The notes beneath the pieces are model-generated. The model did no database searches, was not told where the DNA came from, and saw nothing but the letters and a program-made list of their open reading frames with translations. A DNA stretch of 64,000 bases from Aulostomus chinensis (taxonomy: Eukaryota; Chordata; Actinopteri; Syngnathiformes; Aulostomidae), in contig JBBMOA010000017.1 in the NCBI GenBank assembly GCA_037954235.1, positions 409,501-473,500 of the forward strand, read 5' to 3'. The position numbers and the translations under genes are program-made. Positions 1 to 10,450 of the stretch are shown in pieces; within the stretch, counting starts at the first letter, position 1, and each line of letters begins with the position of its first letter.

Positions 1-195
1 TCTTTATGTTGACGGCTAGACCAAGCTGTTTGTATGCTTTTGTAAAGGCAGATAGGATACACTGTAGGTCCTCTTCTGAGAGGGCTACAAGGGTGTTATC
101 GTCCGCATACTGCAGCTCCATGATTGATATGATGGTTGTTTTGCCTTTGGCCCTGAAATGGTTGATGTTGAGGAGTTGGCCGTTAGTCCTGTACA
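1..195 (-). mobile_element. LINE reverse transcriptase fragment (catalytic YADD part)
   Basis: Read on the minus strand this translates without a stop through the RT catalytic motif (ELQYADDNTLVALS) and the following SAFTKAYKQLGLAVNIK stretch, typical of APE-class non-LTR retrotransposons (the group often mis-annotated as craniofacial development protein 2-like). It is the downstream part of the LINE that continues at 516-2470. About 110 residues of RT between the two parts are missing, where a hAT fragment now sits. The element runs off the window start. The LINE class is clear; the exact clade is not assigned. Confidence 0.8.
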
Positions 196-515
196 TCAGC
201 GGTCCCCAACCACCGGGCCGCGGGCCATGAGGTACAGGGCCGCACAGAACATTTGAATTTTTCTTTTTTTTATTGATTAACAGTCTAAAGATGTTTTATT
301 TTGAAAAGTGACTTCTGTGCGGAATGACGCTCTTGACAGGTCTCGGTTACCAGCCGTTACCCCAAAAACTAAGCCCACAAGCTAGCAAAAATGAGTAAAA
401 AACAAACATCTTTGGCGAGCGTCTTTGGAAAGGGGAAAAGGCCCAATGAGGAGACAGAAGAAGAGCCCACGACTTCCAAGAAAACAAAATCTGGATTTAA
501 AAGACAATGGCAGGA
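196..515 (+). mobile_element. hAT transposon 5' fragment with transposase N-terminus
   Basis: The piece opens with CAGCGGTCCCCAACC, a terminus typical of vertebrate hAT elements, and contains an ATG at 391 that reads MSKKQTSLASVFGKGKRPNE and onward to about 510, like the N-terminus of ZBED5/FAM200-type hAT transposases. The frame stops at about 543, after it has run into LINE sequence. No 3' end or catalytic domain is present, so it is a dead 5' fragment. It replaces, rather than simply splits, the RT core of the surrounding LINE. Confidence 0.65.
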
Positions 516-2470
516 GGCGAAAAACACTCTGAGACTCAGGAAGGATGCTTTCTGACTGGGGGATTAGCCTGTTGGCCAACACCCGAGCAAGGGCTTCCCC
601 TACGGTGGACAGGAGAGAAATGCCACGGTAATTTCCGCAGTCAGCCTTGTCTCCCTTCTTATAGATGGAGACAATTAAGGCATCCCTGAGCTGGGCAGGG
701 ATTTTCTCTTCTTCCCAGATTTTGAGAAGCAGGGCATGAATGCGCTCAAGAAGATTGGGTCCGCCATTCTTCAGAATTTCTGCTGGAATACTGTCAGGCC
801 CAGCAGGCTTGTTGTTTTTCATGTTCTTAATGGCATCCTGCACCTCATCCAGGCTGGGTGGTTCTCCCATGCTTTCAACGATGTGCTGTTGAGGGAGTTG
901 GTCTAGAGCCCCATTTCAGGAAGAGTGTCCCTGTTTAGGAGAGCCTCATAGTGCTCCTTCCACCTGTTCGCTATTGCCACCTTGTCCTTCAGCAGCAAGA
1001 GCCCATCTTTAGAGCAAAGGGGGCTTAGGCAGTGGTAACTGGGACCATATACTGCTCTTGTGGCATCAAAGAATCCTCTTGTATCCCCAGAGTCAGCAAG
1101 CTGCTGGATCTCCAGAGCCTTCTCTGTCCACCACTGGTTCTTTAATTGCATAACTTGCGTTTGGACGGCTGCCTTCGCTTTGGCACAGGCTGCTCTTTTC
1201 ACCTTGCAGTGGATGTTTTTTTGCCAAGTGATAAAAGTTTGCTGCTTGATGTCAATGAGTTGCTGAATCTCAACGTCATTCTCATCAAACCAGTCTTAAT
1301 GTCTCCGCTTTTGATGACCAAGAATGTTTTTTGCAGGAGTTCATGATGGCAGTAGAAGTGTGCTAAAGTGTTTTTCAGTATCTTCTGGATACTGTTGGGG
1401 CAACGCTGTGCTTAGAGCACCCTGCAGCTGTTGTTGATAGGTGGTGTCATCCAACAGTTCGATGTTGAGCTTTGGCCGGCTCTGTCCTTTCTGCATACTC
1501 CTTTTCCGTATTAAGCAGATAGATATGATGGAGCGAATGAGGCGGTGGTCAGTCCAGCAGTCGTCTGCACTGGTCATTGCTCTGGTGTTAAGGACATCAC
1601 GGCAGTCTTTAGAGTGGACAATGACATAGTTGATGAGATGCCACAGTTTGGAGCGAGGATGCATCCATGATGATGTGAACTTGTTTTTTTGATGGAAGAT
1701 TGTGTTGGTGATGACCAGGTTGGGCTCTGAGCACTTGATTAGCCATAGTATGCTGTTGGAGTCAGTGTTCCCAACCCCTTCTCTCCCCAGCGTGCCCCTC
1801 CATAGGTGGTGGTTTTGTCCCACACTGGCGTTGAAATCTCCCCGCAGGATTAGCTTGTCCTCCTTGGGGACTTCAGATAGAATTTTATCCAGGTCAGCAT
1901 AGAAGGCCTCCTTAACTTTGTCCTGTGCATCAAGCGTTGGTGTGTAGGATCTAATAACTGTAACCATCTGACTGCTGGCAAGCATCAGACGTATGGTCAT
2001 TAGGCGCTCGTTGATGCCCACAGGGAGTTCATGGAGGTGGTTGATGAGGCAGTTCTTAATAGTGAAACCCACACCATGGATCCGTGGCTCATCTGCAGAC
2101 TTTCCTTTCCAAAAGAAAGTATATCCGCCTCTCTCCTTCTTCAGCTGACCTTCATCAGCCAGTTGGGTCTCGGAGAGTGCTGCGATGTAGATCCAGAACT
2201 TCCTTAGCTCTCTGGAAATGATCGCAGGGTCCTTTCAGGTCGATCACTGGCTTCGTTGTCCGTGAGGGTCCACACATTCCAGGCTCCAAAGCGTAACTGT
2301 TTCCAGTGTTTCTGACCGCATGGTGGCGATCCCTCTGGATGCGGTATTCCAGACAGGATTTTGCGAGGCAGGCTATGTTTAGGGTACCTTTTCTAACCCT
2401 CTCTCCTACTGGGGTGAGCAGAGTGGATCCTGAATAGGGCTGCTCAGTCATGGGTGCATCTGCCGACAAG
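516..2470 (-). mobile_element. LINE: endonuclease and N-terminal RT, decayed
   Basis: On the minus strand, from high to low coordinates: an N-terminal stretch (2469-2155, several frame breaks); an AP-type endonuclease (2072-1341) with the GDFNASVG motif and a C-terminal SADDCWTDHRLI box; a linker (1202-903); and the RT start (870-516) with NKPAGPDSIPAEIL and NYRGISLLSTVGEALARVL. Frames change several times, so the element is inactive. RT ends at PESQSVFR, where the hAT fragment begins. Fish genomes carry many such LINEs. Confidence 0.85.
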
Positions 2471-2535
2471 CTCTTTCTGCCTCAGTCCAAGACCTTAATG
2501 ACTGAATCTGACACCCACTGCCTGTGTGCCAGGTA

Positions 2536-4080
2536 AGGCTGCAACAACGAATTGATAAATCGATTAAAAGTTGATTAATAAATTCATTGCCAAACGAATT
2601 TGATTATCGATAATTCATCAGCAAATAAATGCGGGTGTTTTTGACATGTAATGCCACGAATATATAAGGGGGATACGAGTAGGACTTGCGCGCACTAGCG
2701 ACCGCAGACCACAACAACAATGGCGGCGTCCACTGCAGCAGCCCGTGGCGGTAGGCTGAGAAGAGCTAAAGGCTGGCAGTGTTTCACTCTCACTAAAGAA
2801 AAGAAAAAATGACTTGTAAACTTTACAAAGAGGACTTCGCTTGGCACGGGAACAGGACCGTCATGAATGAACACCTGAGCAGAAAGCAGGTAGGAGTTGT
2901 AGCGGAGCTGAATGAAGACTCGCCTCGGTAAATTAGCTTGTGGGCTGGCCTGGAGCAGACGGAGTTGTCTTGGCTGTTAACATTTTTATTTATTTTTTTT
3001 TTACCTGTCCTGTTCAGCAGCTGAGGCAAGCAGCATCAGTGTTCCTGGTGCCTTGTTGTACTGAAGCAGTTTTATTCTGCATCGGAGGAATCTGATAAAC
3101 TCCTCCTATTGCCATTTATGTTTAACTTTATTAGAAATGGTGTTGGTTCATTGAGGAAGTTACCGGACTGAGGCTCAGGAGTGGACAGGAAGAGAGAACA
3201 GGGACAGGATAGGGAAGACAAGGGGGAGTGGGGAGACAAAAAAAACAACAACAGCAATAGCAGAAAACAACAACATAAAACACTAAAACAAACAAAGACA
3301 ACAAACAAACAAAAAACAAATAAACAAACAAAGAAAAAGTAACAACAACAAAAGAAAAAGAAAGAAAAAAAACAAAAACAAAAAACAATGGTTGCAGAAT
3401 TTCCGGTGCAGGCTTACCATTTGGTTTAATATCATTTTAAGATAAATGTCTGAGTGTGTGTTTATGGGTCAGCTGTGCGCTCCATGCGTGTATGTGTGTG
3501 TGTATGGCTGTTAACATTTAAATGTACTTTCCACAGCGCAAAGCCTGGTTTCTTTTCTCGGTTCAGTCCTGGTCAGGACTCGGGTCCCATCAGTCCGTTT
3601 ACTGCTCTGTTTGTGCCACAGAAACATGAACGCAAAGACGTGATCAAGTCACTCAGCAGGTTGCTGATCCGGTCTGGGGCGGAAACGCTACGTGCCTGTC
3701 CGTGTGTGTACGTGTGTGTAATTACCGGATACAGGAGGCGGGCCTAGAGCCGATCCGAGCTCTGAGCAGTAATAGAAACCAGGCTTTAGCATGCAGCCCT
3801 GCACCTTAAAGCTGAGACATCTACGTCATCTAACATCTAGACCTGCTGTGCCAGATTATAGAGCCAAGAACATGAAATGACTAGAATGTATTTTTTCAAA
3901 AAGAAAAATAAACGTTTTATTATTTTTTATTAATTTTTTGTCTTTATTGTGAGTTAGAGCATGCCTAAAACAACTTCATGCTAAATTGTAAAGGTAATTG
4001 CAAAAAAGTGTGATAATTCGATTAATCAATAAAATAATCACAGATTAATCGATAATTCAATAAATTGTTAGTTGCAGCTG
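2536..4080 (+). mobile_element. hAT-like element with terminal inverted repeats and broken BED finger
   Basis: The left end (AGGCTGCAACAACGAATTGA) and the reverse complement of the right end (CAGCTGCAACTAACAATTTA) match imperfectly, both followed by AT-rich ATCGATTAA sequence. Flanking octamers CTGTGTGC and TTGTGCGC could be a decayed 8-bp target duplication. Inside, an ATG at about 2720 opens a short peptide (W-Q-C-F-T-L-T) that stops, and the next frame gives CKLYKEDFAWHGNRT and NEHLSRKQ, the pattern of a BED zinc finger, ending at CAG/GTAGG like a splice donor. The rest of the transposase is missing. Confidence 0.6.
3235..3390. repeat. A-rich AAC/AAAG low-complexity tract
   Basis: About 155 bases of AAC, AAAC and AAAG runs lie inside the hAT-like element. 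Phenylalanine/valine-rich minus-strand frames across it come from composition and are not genes. Confidence 0.9.
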
Positions 4081-4552
4081 TTGTGCGCTGGGGAGCAATT
4101 TGGTCAAAAATGATAATAATCAATAATTATGAATATAATTATTGCTTGTTGAATAAAATTACTTATTAATATTAAATATTAAGGCCAACCTCAGGGCACC
4201 ACCCTGATGAGTTCCGGGAAACTAAAATGTTGACCAAGTTTGGGAAACGTTATCAGTCTCAAACAGAGTTTATCCACTGAACAGTCAATATTCTAATATC
4301 AACTAAATAGGGATGACTCTGATATTCGAAGGGTGAGATCCGAGCGCTGGCTATCACTTGGACACGTGACCACAGTTTTGTACGCAAAAGACACTACAAC
4401 TTCTCTCTTATAAATAAAAATGTTTATTAAACACAATGCATCAATCGATGAGCAACACGTTGGTATGACGGTTCTATCTAACCAAAAGATACAAAGGTAT
4501 GACATGTGAGTGAGGGAGTTGGTGTGTGTGTGTGTGTGTGAGTGAGGGAGTT

Positions 4553-4613
<61 letters not shown>

Positions 4614-5088
4614 GAGAAGGAGGAGGGGAGGATGGAACCTGGTTGCTTCGGCAGCGGAGGCTAACAGCTGAGGCTAACAGCTGAGGCTAACAGCTGAGGC
4701 TAGCCAGCCGCTAGTTAGCACTGTGGAGGTATAAAACGTGGAGCTGTCAGTTAGTAAGCCGCACAGCTTAGCAAAAGAGAGAGAAAGAGAGAGATCGAGG
4801 GATGACAGAAATAAACCCAAAAATGTGTGTTAACACACTTGTGCAGAATCAATAACATGTAGTGCCTTCTTGAAATGTTACAGTTAGTAACCTTTTCCAC
4901 TCATAACATATTTTCAGGAAAAAACGCCTAAAAAGAAATACCCATAGTGAATGTGTAATTACTACGCTTTACTAAAGGTTATATGCATGTTCTTGGTGTA
5001 CTTGGACATCTAGGGACTTCAGAGAATGTGTTCCAAGTGTTGTATCTGTCATTAAGCCTGAGTATGTTGGAATAAACCAGAGGAAAAA
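4081..5088. other. Non-coding stretch with GT tract and 14-bp tandem repeat
   Basis: No supported gene. It contains two GT microsatellites (about 4522-4540 and 4552-4608) joined by a duplicated GAGTGAGGGAGTTGG unit. At 4657-4704 about three and a half copies of a 14-bp unit, GAGGCTAACAGCT(G), lie in tandem. The rest is AT-rich and may be transposon-derived, but I cannot assign it. Confidence 0.7.
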
Positions 5089-5367
5089 TTGTTTTTTTTT
5101 ACTCTCGCCAAAATATTTTATTTATTTGACAGAGGAAAACTCGATGCCAGCAATGATTTCATGCACCCAGACACCACTGATTACCTTCATCCACTCCTTG
5201 ACCACAAATTTACCAAAGTTGATAGAATTTGGGCAAACAGTGAAGCCTACATCAAGGATTTTGTAAGGATACACCCAGGCGAGAACTCAGTTTGGCACAA
5301 TTTGGCACACTTTTGTGCCAAATTGTGCCAAAAGGATTATTTTCTACCTGGCTCCAAATTACAATAA
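5089..5367 (+). pseudogene. Unrecognised exon-like coding fragment
   Basis: A frame with ordinary protein composition follows a pyrimidine-rich TTATTTGACAG acceptor-like site at about 5121-5131. It reads about 78 residues, including LDASNDFMHPDTTDYLHPLL and VDRIWANSEAYIKDFVRIHP, before a stop. I do not recognise the family. The C-terminal part coincides with a perfect hairpin (5291-5332), which argues that this end is not conserved coding sequence. It could be a captured exon or part of an unidentified transposon. Confidence 0.25.
5291..5332. repeat. Perfect 19-bp hairpin
   Basis: TTTGGCACAATTTGGCACA (5291-5309) is followed after a 4-base loop by its exact reverse complement (5314-5332). Each arm contains the direct repeat TTTGGCACA, so the structure is both palindromic and tandem. 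Confidence 0.95.
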
Positions 5368-6149
5368 ATTTTAATTTTAGTTGTCTACTACTAACTAGTG
5401 GAGCTTTTGGATATGAAATTTACCTTTTGCCTCATCATTTTTTATTTTACATTCTGCAACTCTATGTCTATATGCAATACAGAATAATGAAAAATAACAG
5501 GAACTTCTACTTTTTTGGCTCCACAGGGAGTAGATTTATTTTCAGAAAAGTGCAAACATAGAAACAAACAACCATTCTGTGCAAACAATGTAAAATAAAG
5601 TAAGAGTGCAACAAATATAAAATAAAAAAAAAAATATATATATAACAATATGAAACACAGCAAACACAATTAGAGCAAATGAAATTTAAGTAAGGAGTGC
5701 AACAAACTGAGCTATTTACAATCTGCAATAAGGGGATGGAATGCCTATCCAGCAGCAATTCTTTTGGTAGAAAAAAAGGGAAAAAATAAATAAAATATAA
5801 AGTGATCAATGTTATTGTGGAGGAACGGAATGTGCAAGTAAAAAAACACAACAACACAACAAACAATATCAGAGAAAGTTAAAAAAAAAAGTGCAACAAA
5901 TCAACTATTTACAATGGGCCTTCAAGGGATGGGAGGGATGGCTTGGTGGAATTGATGAATATCACAACAAGCAATTACTTTTTGTGACAACTGAAGACTC
6001 AATTGTTCAGAGAGCACCAAGGCACTGAACCTGACTCTGCTCCTCTTTGGGGTAGAATCAGTCAGAGGGTCCAAGACCCAGCACTTAGTGATTATGTAGC
6101 ACTAACTGTGTTGTGTGATGTTGTATGTTTGTCAATGGCAGTACCTGTG
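5368..6149. other. AT-rich stretch without a gene
   Basis: A-rich sequence with three diverged copies of an AGTGCAACAAA-containing segment (near 5606, 5695 and 5891), the last two followed by ATTTACAATC/G. This suggests old duplicated repeat material. Small frames here are composition artefacts. Confidence 0.6.
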
Positions 6150-6257
6150 ACCAAATCACAACTGAAGCACTTTTGCGCTACTATGGACTTTTCCTTAATT
6201 AGGTCTAAATTCTTGCTTGTGTTGTACGTCGCTTTGGACAAAAGCGTCTGCTAAATG
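6150..6257 (+). mobile_element. LINE/SINE 3' tail, left half (split by insertion)
   Basis: It contains GTACGTCGCTTTGGACAAAA and GCGTCTGCTAAATG, a tail found on many teleost interspersed repeats. A second copy at about 49307-49441 shares the upstream ACTGAAGCACTTTTGCGCTA and continues directly into AAACTGTAGAATTGTAGAATTG. Here the tail is cut after CTAAATG and resumes at 7328 as AAATGAAATTGTAGAATCG, so a 1.07-kb insertion lies between. Confidence 0.8.
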
Positions 6258-6389
6258 TTGTTCTGGGTTGGGACTCGGCGAGAGCAGTCGCACTCCTCCT
6301 CTCTCCTCCTCTTCTTTTCTGTCTGACTATCATTCTTTGTCTCAACTCCTATCCAACGCAGCTGTGAGCTCTCTACCTAAAAACTAATC

Positions 6390-6803
6390 ATGGAATTGAT
6401 CAGCTGGTCTCTCAACGCTATTGACACCATATTTTCGACAAGGAAATCAGGATCGGAGGAACCTGCCTGTCGGCATGGAACCGACCCTGCAGGCTACATT
6501 CTCGATTCCTGGGGGAGATGGCGTACCGCGTGCTTGACGCCTCTCTCCGTGGAGGACATCGAGGACCTCTACTTATTTGGGTTCATGGTTGTGGGGCTTC
6601 TCCTCCTCGGACTTGGAGGTGCCCTCACATACCGCAAAATTGGCAGGACGACAGCTGCCACCAGATCTGGACCTCCACAACTGACCGTCATTTACAACGC
6701 AATTATTGAGGTTGGCAGAGCGGGGCAACAACAGACCCTTGAACTGAAACGCAGGATGGAAACCATCTCGGAGCAGTTGGCCGCTTTGCAAAGAGGAGAG
6801 TGA
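6390..6803 (+). CDS. Single-pass membrane protein ORF in a retroposon-like unit
   Basis: An uninterrupted 137-codon frame. The ATG has a favourable context (A at -3, G at +4). Residues 1-55 are soluble and include ACRHGTDPAGYILDSWGRWR. Residues about 60-81 form one strong transmembrane segment (LYLFGFMVVGLLLLGLGGAL) preceded by acidic VEDIED and followed by basic YRKIGR, which predicts an outside-N, inside-C topology. Residues about 112-134 (LELKRRMETISEQLAALQ) are a likely short amphipathic coiled coil. I recall no named family with certainty and propose no function. The lack of stops amid decayed neighbours suggests a young insertion or selection. It may be a host-derived retrocopy or an element's own accessory protein. 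Confidence 0.55.
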   Translation: MELISWSLNAIDTIFSTRKSGSEEPACRHGTDPAGYILDSWGRWRTACLTPLSVEDIEDLYLFGFMVVGLLLLGLGGALTYRKIGRTTAATRSGPPQLTVIYNAIIEVGRAGQQQTLELKRRMETISEQLAALQRGE

Positions 6804-7301
6804 TGTTGAAGACCAGAAAATTTTAACTTACAATTTGGATTGGACTGAAAGAGAAGACGGATTGGAATGTGTGCTCCTCTGCCCAAACCCAAACACAGCA
6901 ACCTCATTGGCTACTGAAGGTCATCTGCCCACTGTTTATCCTCCAGGAGAACTCCTTCTGCCTTGGTGACGCAAATGGCACGTACTATCCCCCCCTCCCC
7001 CGTGTGTTCCTGACCCCCGCCTCTGCCCTCTGCACCTCCCTTGGGGTGGCAGCGCCTGTTGGCTGCAGCCTGCCCCGCCCAGGCTTGGTTGGCGCGGCTC
7101 TTGCTGCGACGCCTCACTCTCACTTGCCTCCATTGGGTCAACGGACTGCTCAAGTTTAGCGCACATACACAACAAATGTAGATGTGCTGTTGTTAAGTTT
7201 CTGAAGTGTAGCATTGTTACTTTCAATCTGTAATAATTGTGACGGCTTGTGATCGTTGTATCAGGCTTTGAGTTGTGATCTTTGATTGCCCCTCGGGGAT
7301 A

Positions 7302-7307
7302 AATAAA
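7302..7307 (+). terminator. Polyadenylation signal of the 6.26-7.33 kb unit
   Basis: AATAAA lies 21 bases before the right-hand target repeat and directly precedes GTTATCTGAATCTGAATCTG, as in 3' ends of short-tail non-LTR elements. Confidence 0.6.
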
Positions 7308-7369
7308 GTTATCTGAATCTGAATCTGAAATGAAATTGTAGAATCGTAGAATCGTAGAATTGTGATATT

Positions 7370-7670
7370 CCACAAAGCAATTCCTTCCAGGCATAAGGCA
7401 AAGTGCACTTGGAACAGTACACAGGTGTCTTCATGTCCTTGGCCTTGTCTTTTTCTTTGGCCGCACAGACAACACATTTCCTGCGCTGCTGTGTGCCATC
7501 CCCCCCTGAACAAAGGCATGCAGGGTGTGCTGACGCTAGGGCCCAGACTGGCTGCAGCAGCCACAGCTGTAGGGTGCTCCACCATCCGCATCCCGCTGTA
7601 TCTCAAAGAGGATGTCAGCCATGTCCCTCTTGGTGTGAAAAGTTTTCTTTTCCATGGTTGAAATGTTTTT
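7370..7670 (-). pseudogene. piggyBac-like transposase C-terminal cysteine-rich remnant
   Basis: Minus-strand reading gives QQRRKCVVCAAKEKDKAKD, then KTPVYCSKCT, then in a shifted frame CFVEYHN. This is the C-x2-C ... C-x2-C ... CF-x2-YH pattern of the cysteine-rich domain ending piggyBac/PGBD transposases. An upstream piece (MEKKTFHTKRDMADILFEIQ) is joined through an in-frame stop. At least one frameshift and one stop make it dead, and the DDD catalytic domain is not visible nearby. Confidence 0.5.
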
Positions 7671-10405
7671 TTTTATAAGCACTTTACTTGCTAGCGGTTC
7701 GGAGGAGATCCCGAGTGTGCAGGGTGCAGTTCAGTGGTCTGCCATCATCTGTGGGGCGCTGCGCGTAAAAGACGGCAAGAGCGCATAGTTTGCGCAGGTT
7801 TTACTCTCAAAGTTTTACGTAGCTGGGATTTGAAGTTCTTGGAATGGTAGGTGTCGATCCATTCAGTAGCTTCTCCCCTTTCCAAAGACTACAAACACTG
7901 CCGTAAAGAAGAAGTCTACGCGACACTATTCAACTTTGATTCTGCAGTGGTCGCAAAATTTAAATGTCCCGATTTCGTACCAAAACTGATTAAAATCACC
8001 ATAAAAAGGTAATGTTTGCACTAAAACAGACACCGACCCTGTTTTGTTAGCATTAGAGTCCAAACTTCGATCGAGAATTGAAAGTAAACATTGTGATACC
8101 CACCTCAGCCTTGACGGTTCTCAGCAATGACTGGTGGTACAGATACGTCCCTCTTTAAAATTAAAACCCTATGGACCAGTAAATCAGAAGGCTAAATTCG
8201 CTACAGGAGAAAGGGGTATTTGAAATTGTAATGAGTGACAGAGTAAAGGATTCAATTGACAACAGGTAAGTTTTTGTGTATTGAATTATATTGGTAAAAA
8301 CTAGAAAAGTAGAAAAAATAGAAAACAGTGTCCATTTACAGATAAGCTTAGTCACAATGTTTCACAAATTATACCCAAAATAAATAAGAAGGTCGCAGTC
8401 CTTGTTGGATGGCTCGCCACAACCACTGGGCTTTGCCTTCTACCTTACAGAGCAGGGAAGAACCCAGCAGAAGAAAATCTTCATCTTGAACCATGGAAAA
8501 GAAAAGACCCAGCCTATAATAGTCCAGAAATAAATCACTGTGATGCCCTTATAACAATTACACTTTTCATAGCTATATGCATATAAACAAGCACAAATAT
8601 AACCAGCATCATTGCAATTGTTATTTTTGTACATTAAATTCACTTAACATATTTTGAAATACTACTAAGAAACAAAATAGCTTCTTAATTCTTCTCTCTT
8701 TTTACTCACTCACATAAAAAAACAGCGTGAGAGCAACGTAAACAAAACACATCATGTAAACTTTTTTTTGGTCTTTTACACATTAACATGAAATAACGTC
8801 TCTTTAACTCATTAACTTTAGCATATTACACCAGCTTATACACATTTTACTTTGTTGATGAGGCTAATATTATATTTTACTCACCAGAAACTCAGCAGTA
8901 TTTAAACACACACTTCTTCAAATTAAATGTCACCCACACGGCTCATCAGCAGTCCAGCTCTCACTTAAAAGAAACGGGGACAGCACGGGAGTTCAGCATG
9001 ACTTCTTTTCCGTTTTTTTTTTCAGTTGCAACGTAGCGAGGCAGCGGCTAACAAGCTAGCTAACCGCACTCGTTAATGGCAAAACTTACAGGTTCCTCGC
9101 ATCCTCTAAAAGCACGGTCCGCAACTCGACCCACAGGAAAAAAGAGAGAAAGGACTCCGGTCTCCGCGCAGAATTAAAAACAGCATCCGTCTTCCCAAAA
9201 TCTTGCTCTCTTACACCAAAAGCTCATTCTAGCTGCAGTGAAATGTCCGCGTGCCGCTACTTCGTTCAAGTCCGGAAGAGAGAGAGAGCGGAAGGAGACC
9301 CCTGACCTTGACGCGGCTGATCGGCTACATTGCGTCAAATGAACTCCGCATGTCACCTGAATCTTTTACTACACATTTTTTTTATTTTAAAGGCACATTC
9401 ACATGAAATAAAATACCCTTTTTAACAGATATAATAATTTGTGTATTAATAATGTTTTTAACCTATTTATTGACCTTTTTAATATTTTTTAACCATGAAC
9501 TAATTTATTTGTTCCATGTAAAATCATTTTAGGCTTATTTATTTAATCAACCTTGATGTTTATGTATTTATTTATTTAATAAATTGAGGAATCTGGACTT
9601 TTCCAAATAGAGCCTAGTAACCTGGGTTACAATTGCTGTCAAATTTCAGTACAATTTTACAGCGCCCAATTACACACAGCGTTTTTTCAGCCCGGGGGCG
9701 GGCTGATCGGGCCATAAAGGTTAACAATCAACTTTGGTAGTTGCGGCGTAGTGCCATACAATAGTATCTGCTGTTTACAGGACGTCCGTCCCAAAAACAG
9801 TGCATTCATAGACACTATATAAACACAACTAAGCTATTTCTCTTCCCAGAAAATGCCCAGTTAGGGGAATCCTTACTTGGTCCGGTAGGACGATAAGGTA
9901 TTCAATCTCCACTGGTCCGGGTCGCGGGTCGGGCTCGGTTCAGAGGTTTGCAGAAACAGCGGCAGGCAGCCTGCAAGGATCTGCTGGAGTTTTACTGATG
10001 GAGGGGTGAACAAGCTTGGCCGAGCTTTCGTTCACCAGGGAACCAGTTCACGCGGGTAGCGTGGCTCAACGGTGTCTTGTCTTGGTGAGGGGACGGGGGG
10101 GAGAGGTGTCCGCTTGCGGAGTTCTCGCCGTCGCTCCACTTCCAGGCCAAGGTGCGAAGAGGTCCGAAGAGAACTGAAGAGGTCAGATTTTTCTTTACTG
10201 GGCCTTTTATCTGGTCAGGCGAGTGATGTCACTTCCTGTGGGACGTACTGGCTCTCAGCCAATAGCACCACAGCACGGGAACTTCCGGTCAAGCGGGGCG
10301 CAAGTTTTTTTGGCGGGGGGGGGGGGTCAGTTGCCAGAGATGATCCCCCTTTTTACGACCCTTTGTTTTAAGAGCATGTGGTCACTCCTAATGCAGGCTT
10401 CAGAA
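7671..10405. other. Non-coding, mostly AT-rich stretch
   Basis: No supported gene. 8870-9560 is AT-rich around a short GC-richer island (8990-9350). 9680-10370 is GC-richer, with a G run near 10315-10326. The mixture looks like old transposon or LTR-type debris, but I find no terminal repeats or coding motifs to name a family. Confidence 0.5.
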
Positions 10406-10450
10406 TGCAGAAAGGACTTTAGGCCTCAAAGGCCTAAAGTCCTTTCTGCA
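10406..10450. repeat. Perfect 21-bp hairpin
   Basis: TGCAGAAAGGACTTTAGGCCT (10406-10426) is followed after a 3-base loop by its exact reverse complement at 10430-10450. No T run follows, so it is not a terminator-type structure. Confidence 0.95.

Larger units (their letters stand above)
6258..7327 (+). mobile_element. 1.07-kb retroposon-like insertion encoding a membrane protein
   Basis: The unit is bounded by a 5-bp direct repeat AAATG (6253-6257 and 7328-7332), identified by comparison with the uninterrupted repeat copy at 49 kb. It has a pyrimidine-rich leader, one intact ORF (6390-6803), a 520-bp trailer, AATAAA at 7302-7307 and a 3' tail of ATCTGA repeats. This organisation (short direct repeats, 3' signal plus microsatellite tail, no introns) is that of a non-LTR retroposon. 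No RT or endonuclease is present, so it would have to be mobilised by another element, or it is a 5'-truncated copy of something larger. Confidence 0.6.

Noticed and set aside
5291..5332. Hairpin as a transcription terminator
   Set aside because: Intrinsic terminators are a bacterial feature and no U tract follows.
6869..7159. 96-residue plus-strand frame and overlapping minus-strand frames after the membrane-protein ORF
   Set aside because: Pro/Gly-rich composition from a GC-rich trailer, no motif, and competing frames on both strands. A second ORF of the unit is not supported.
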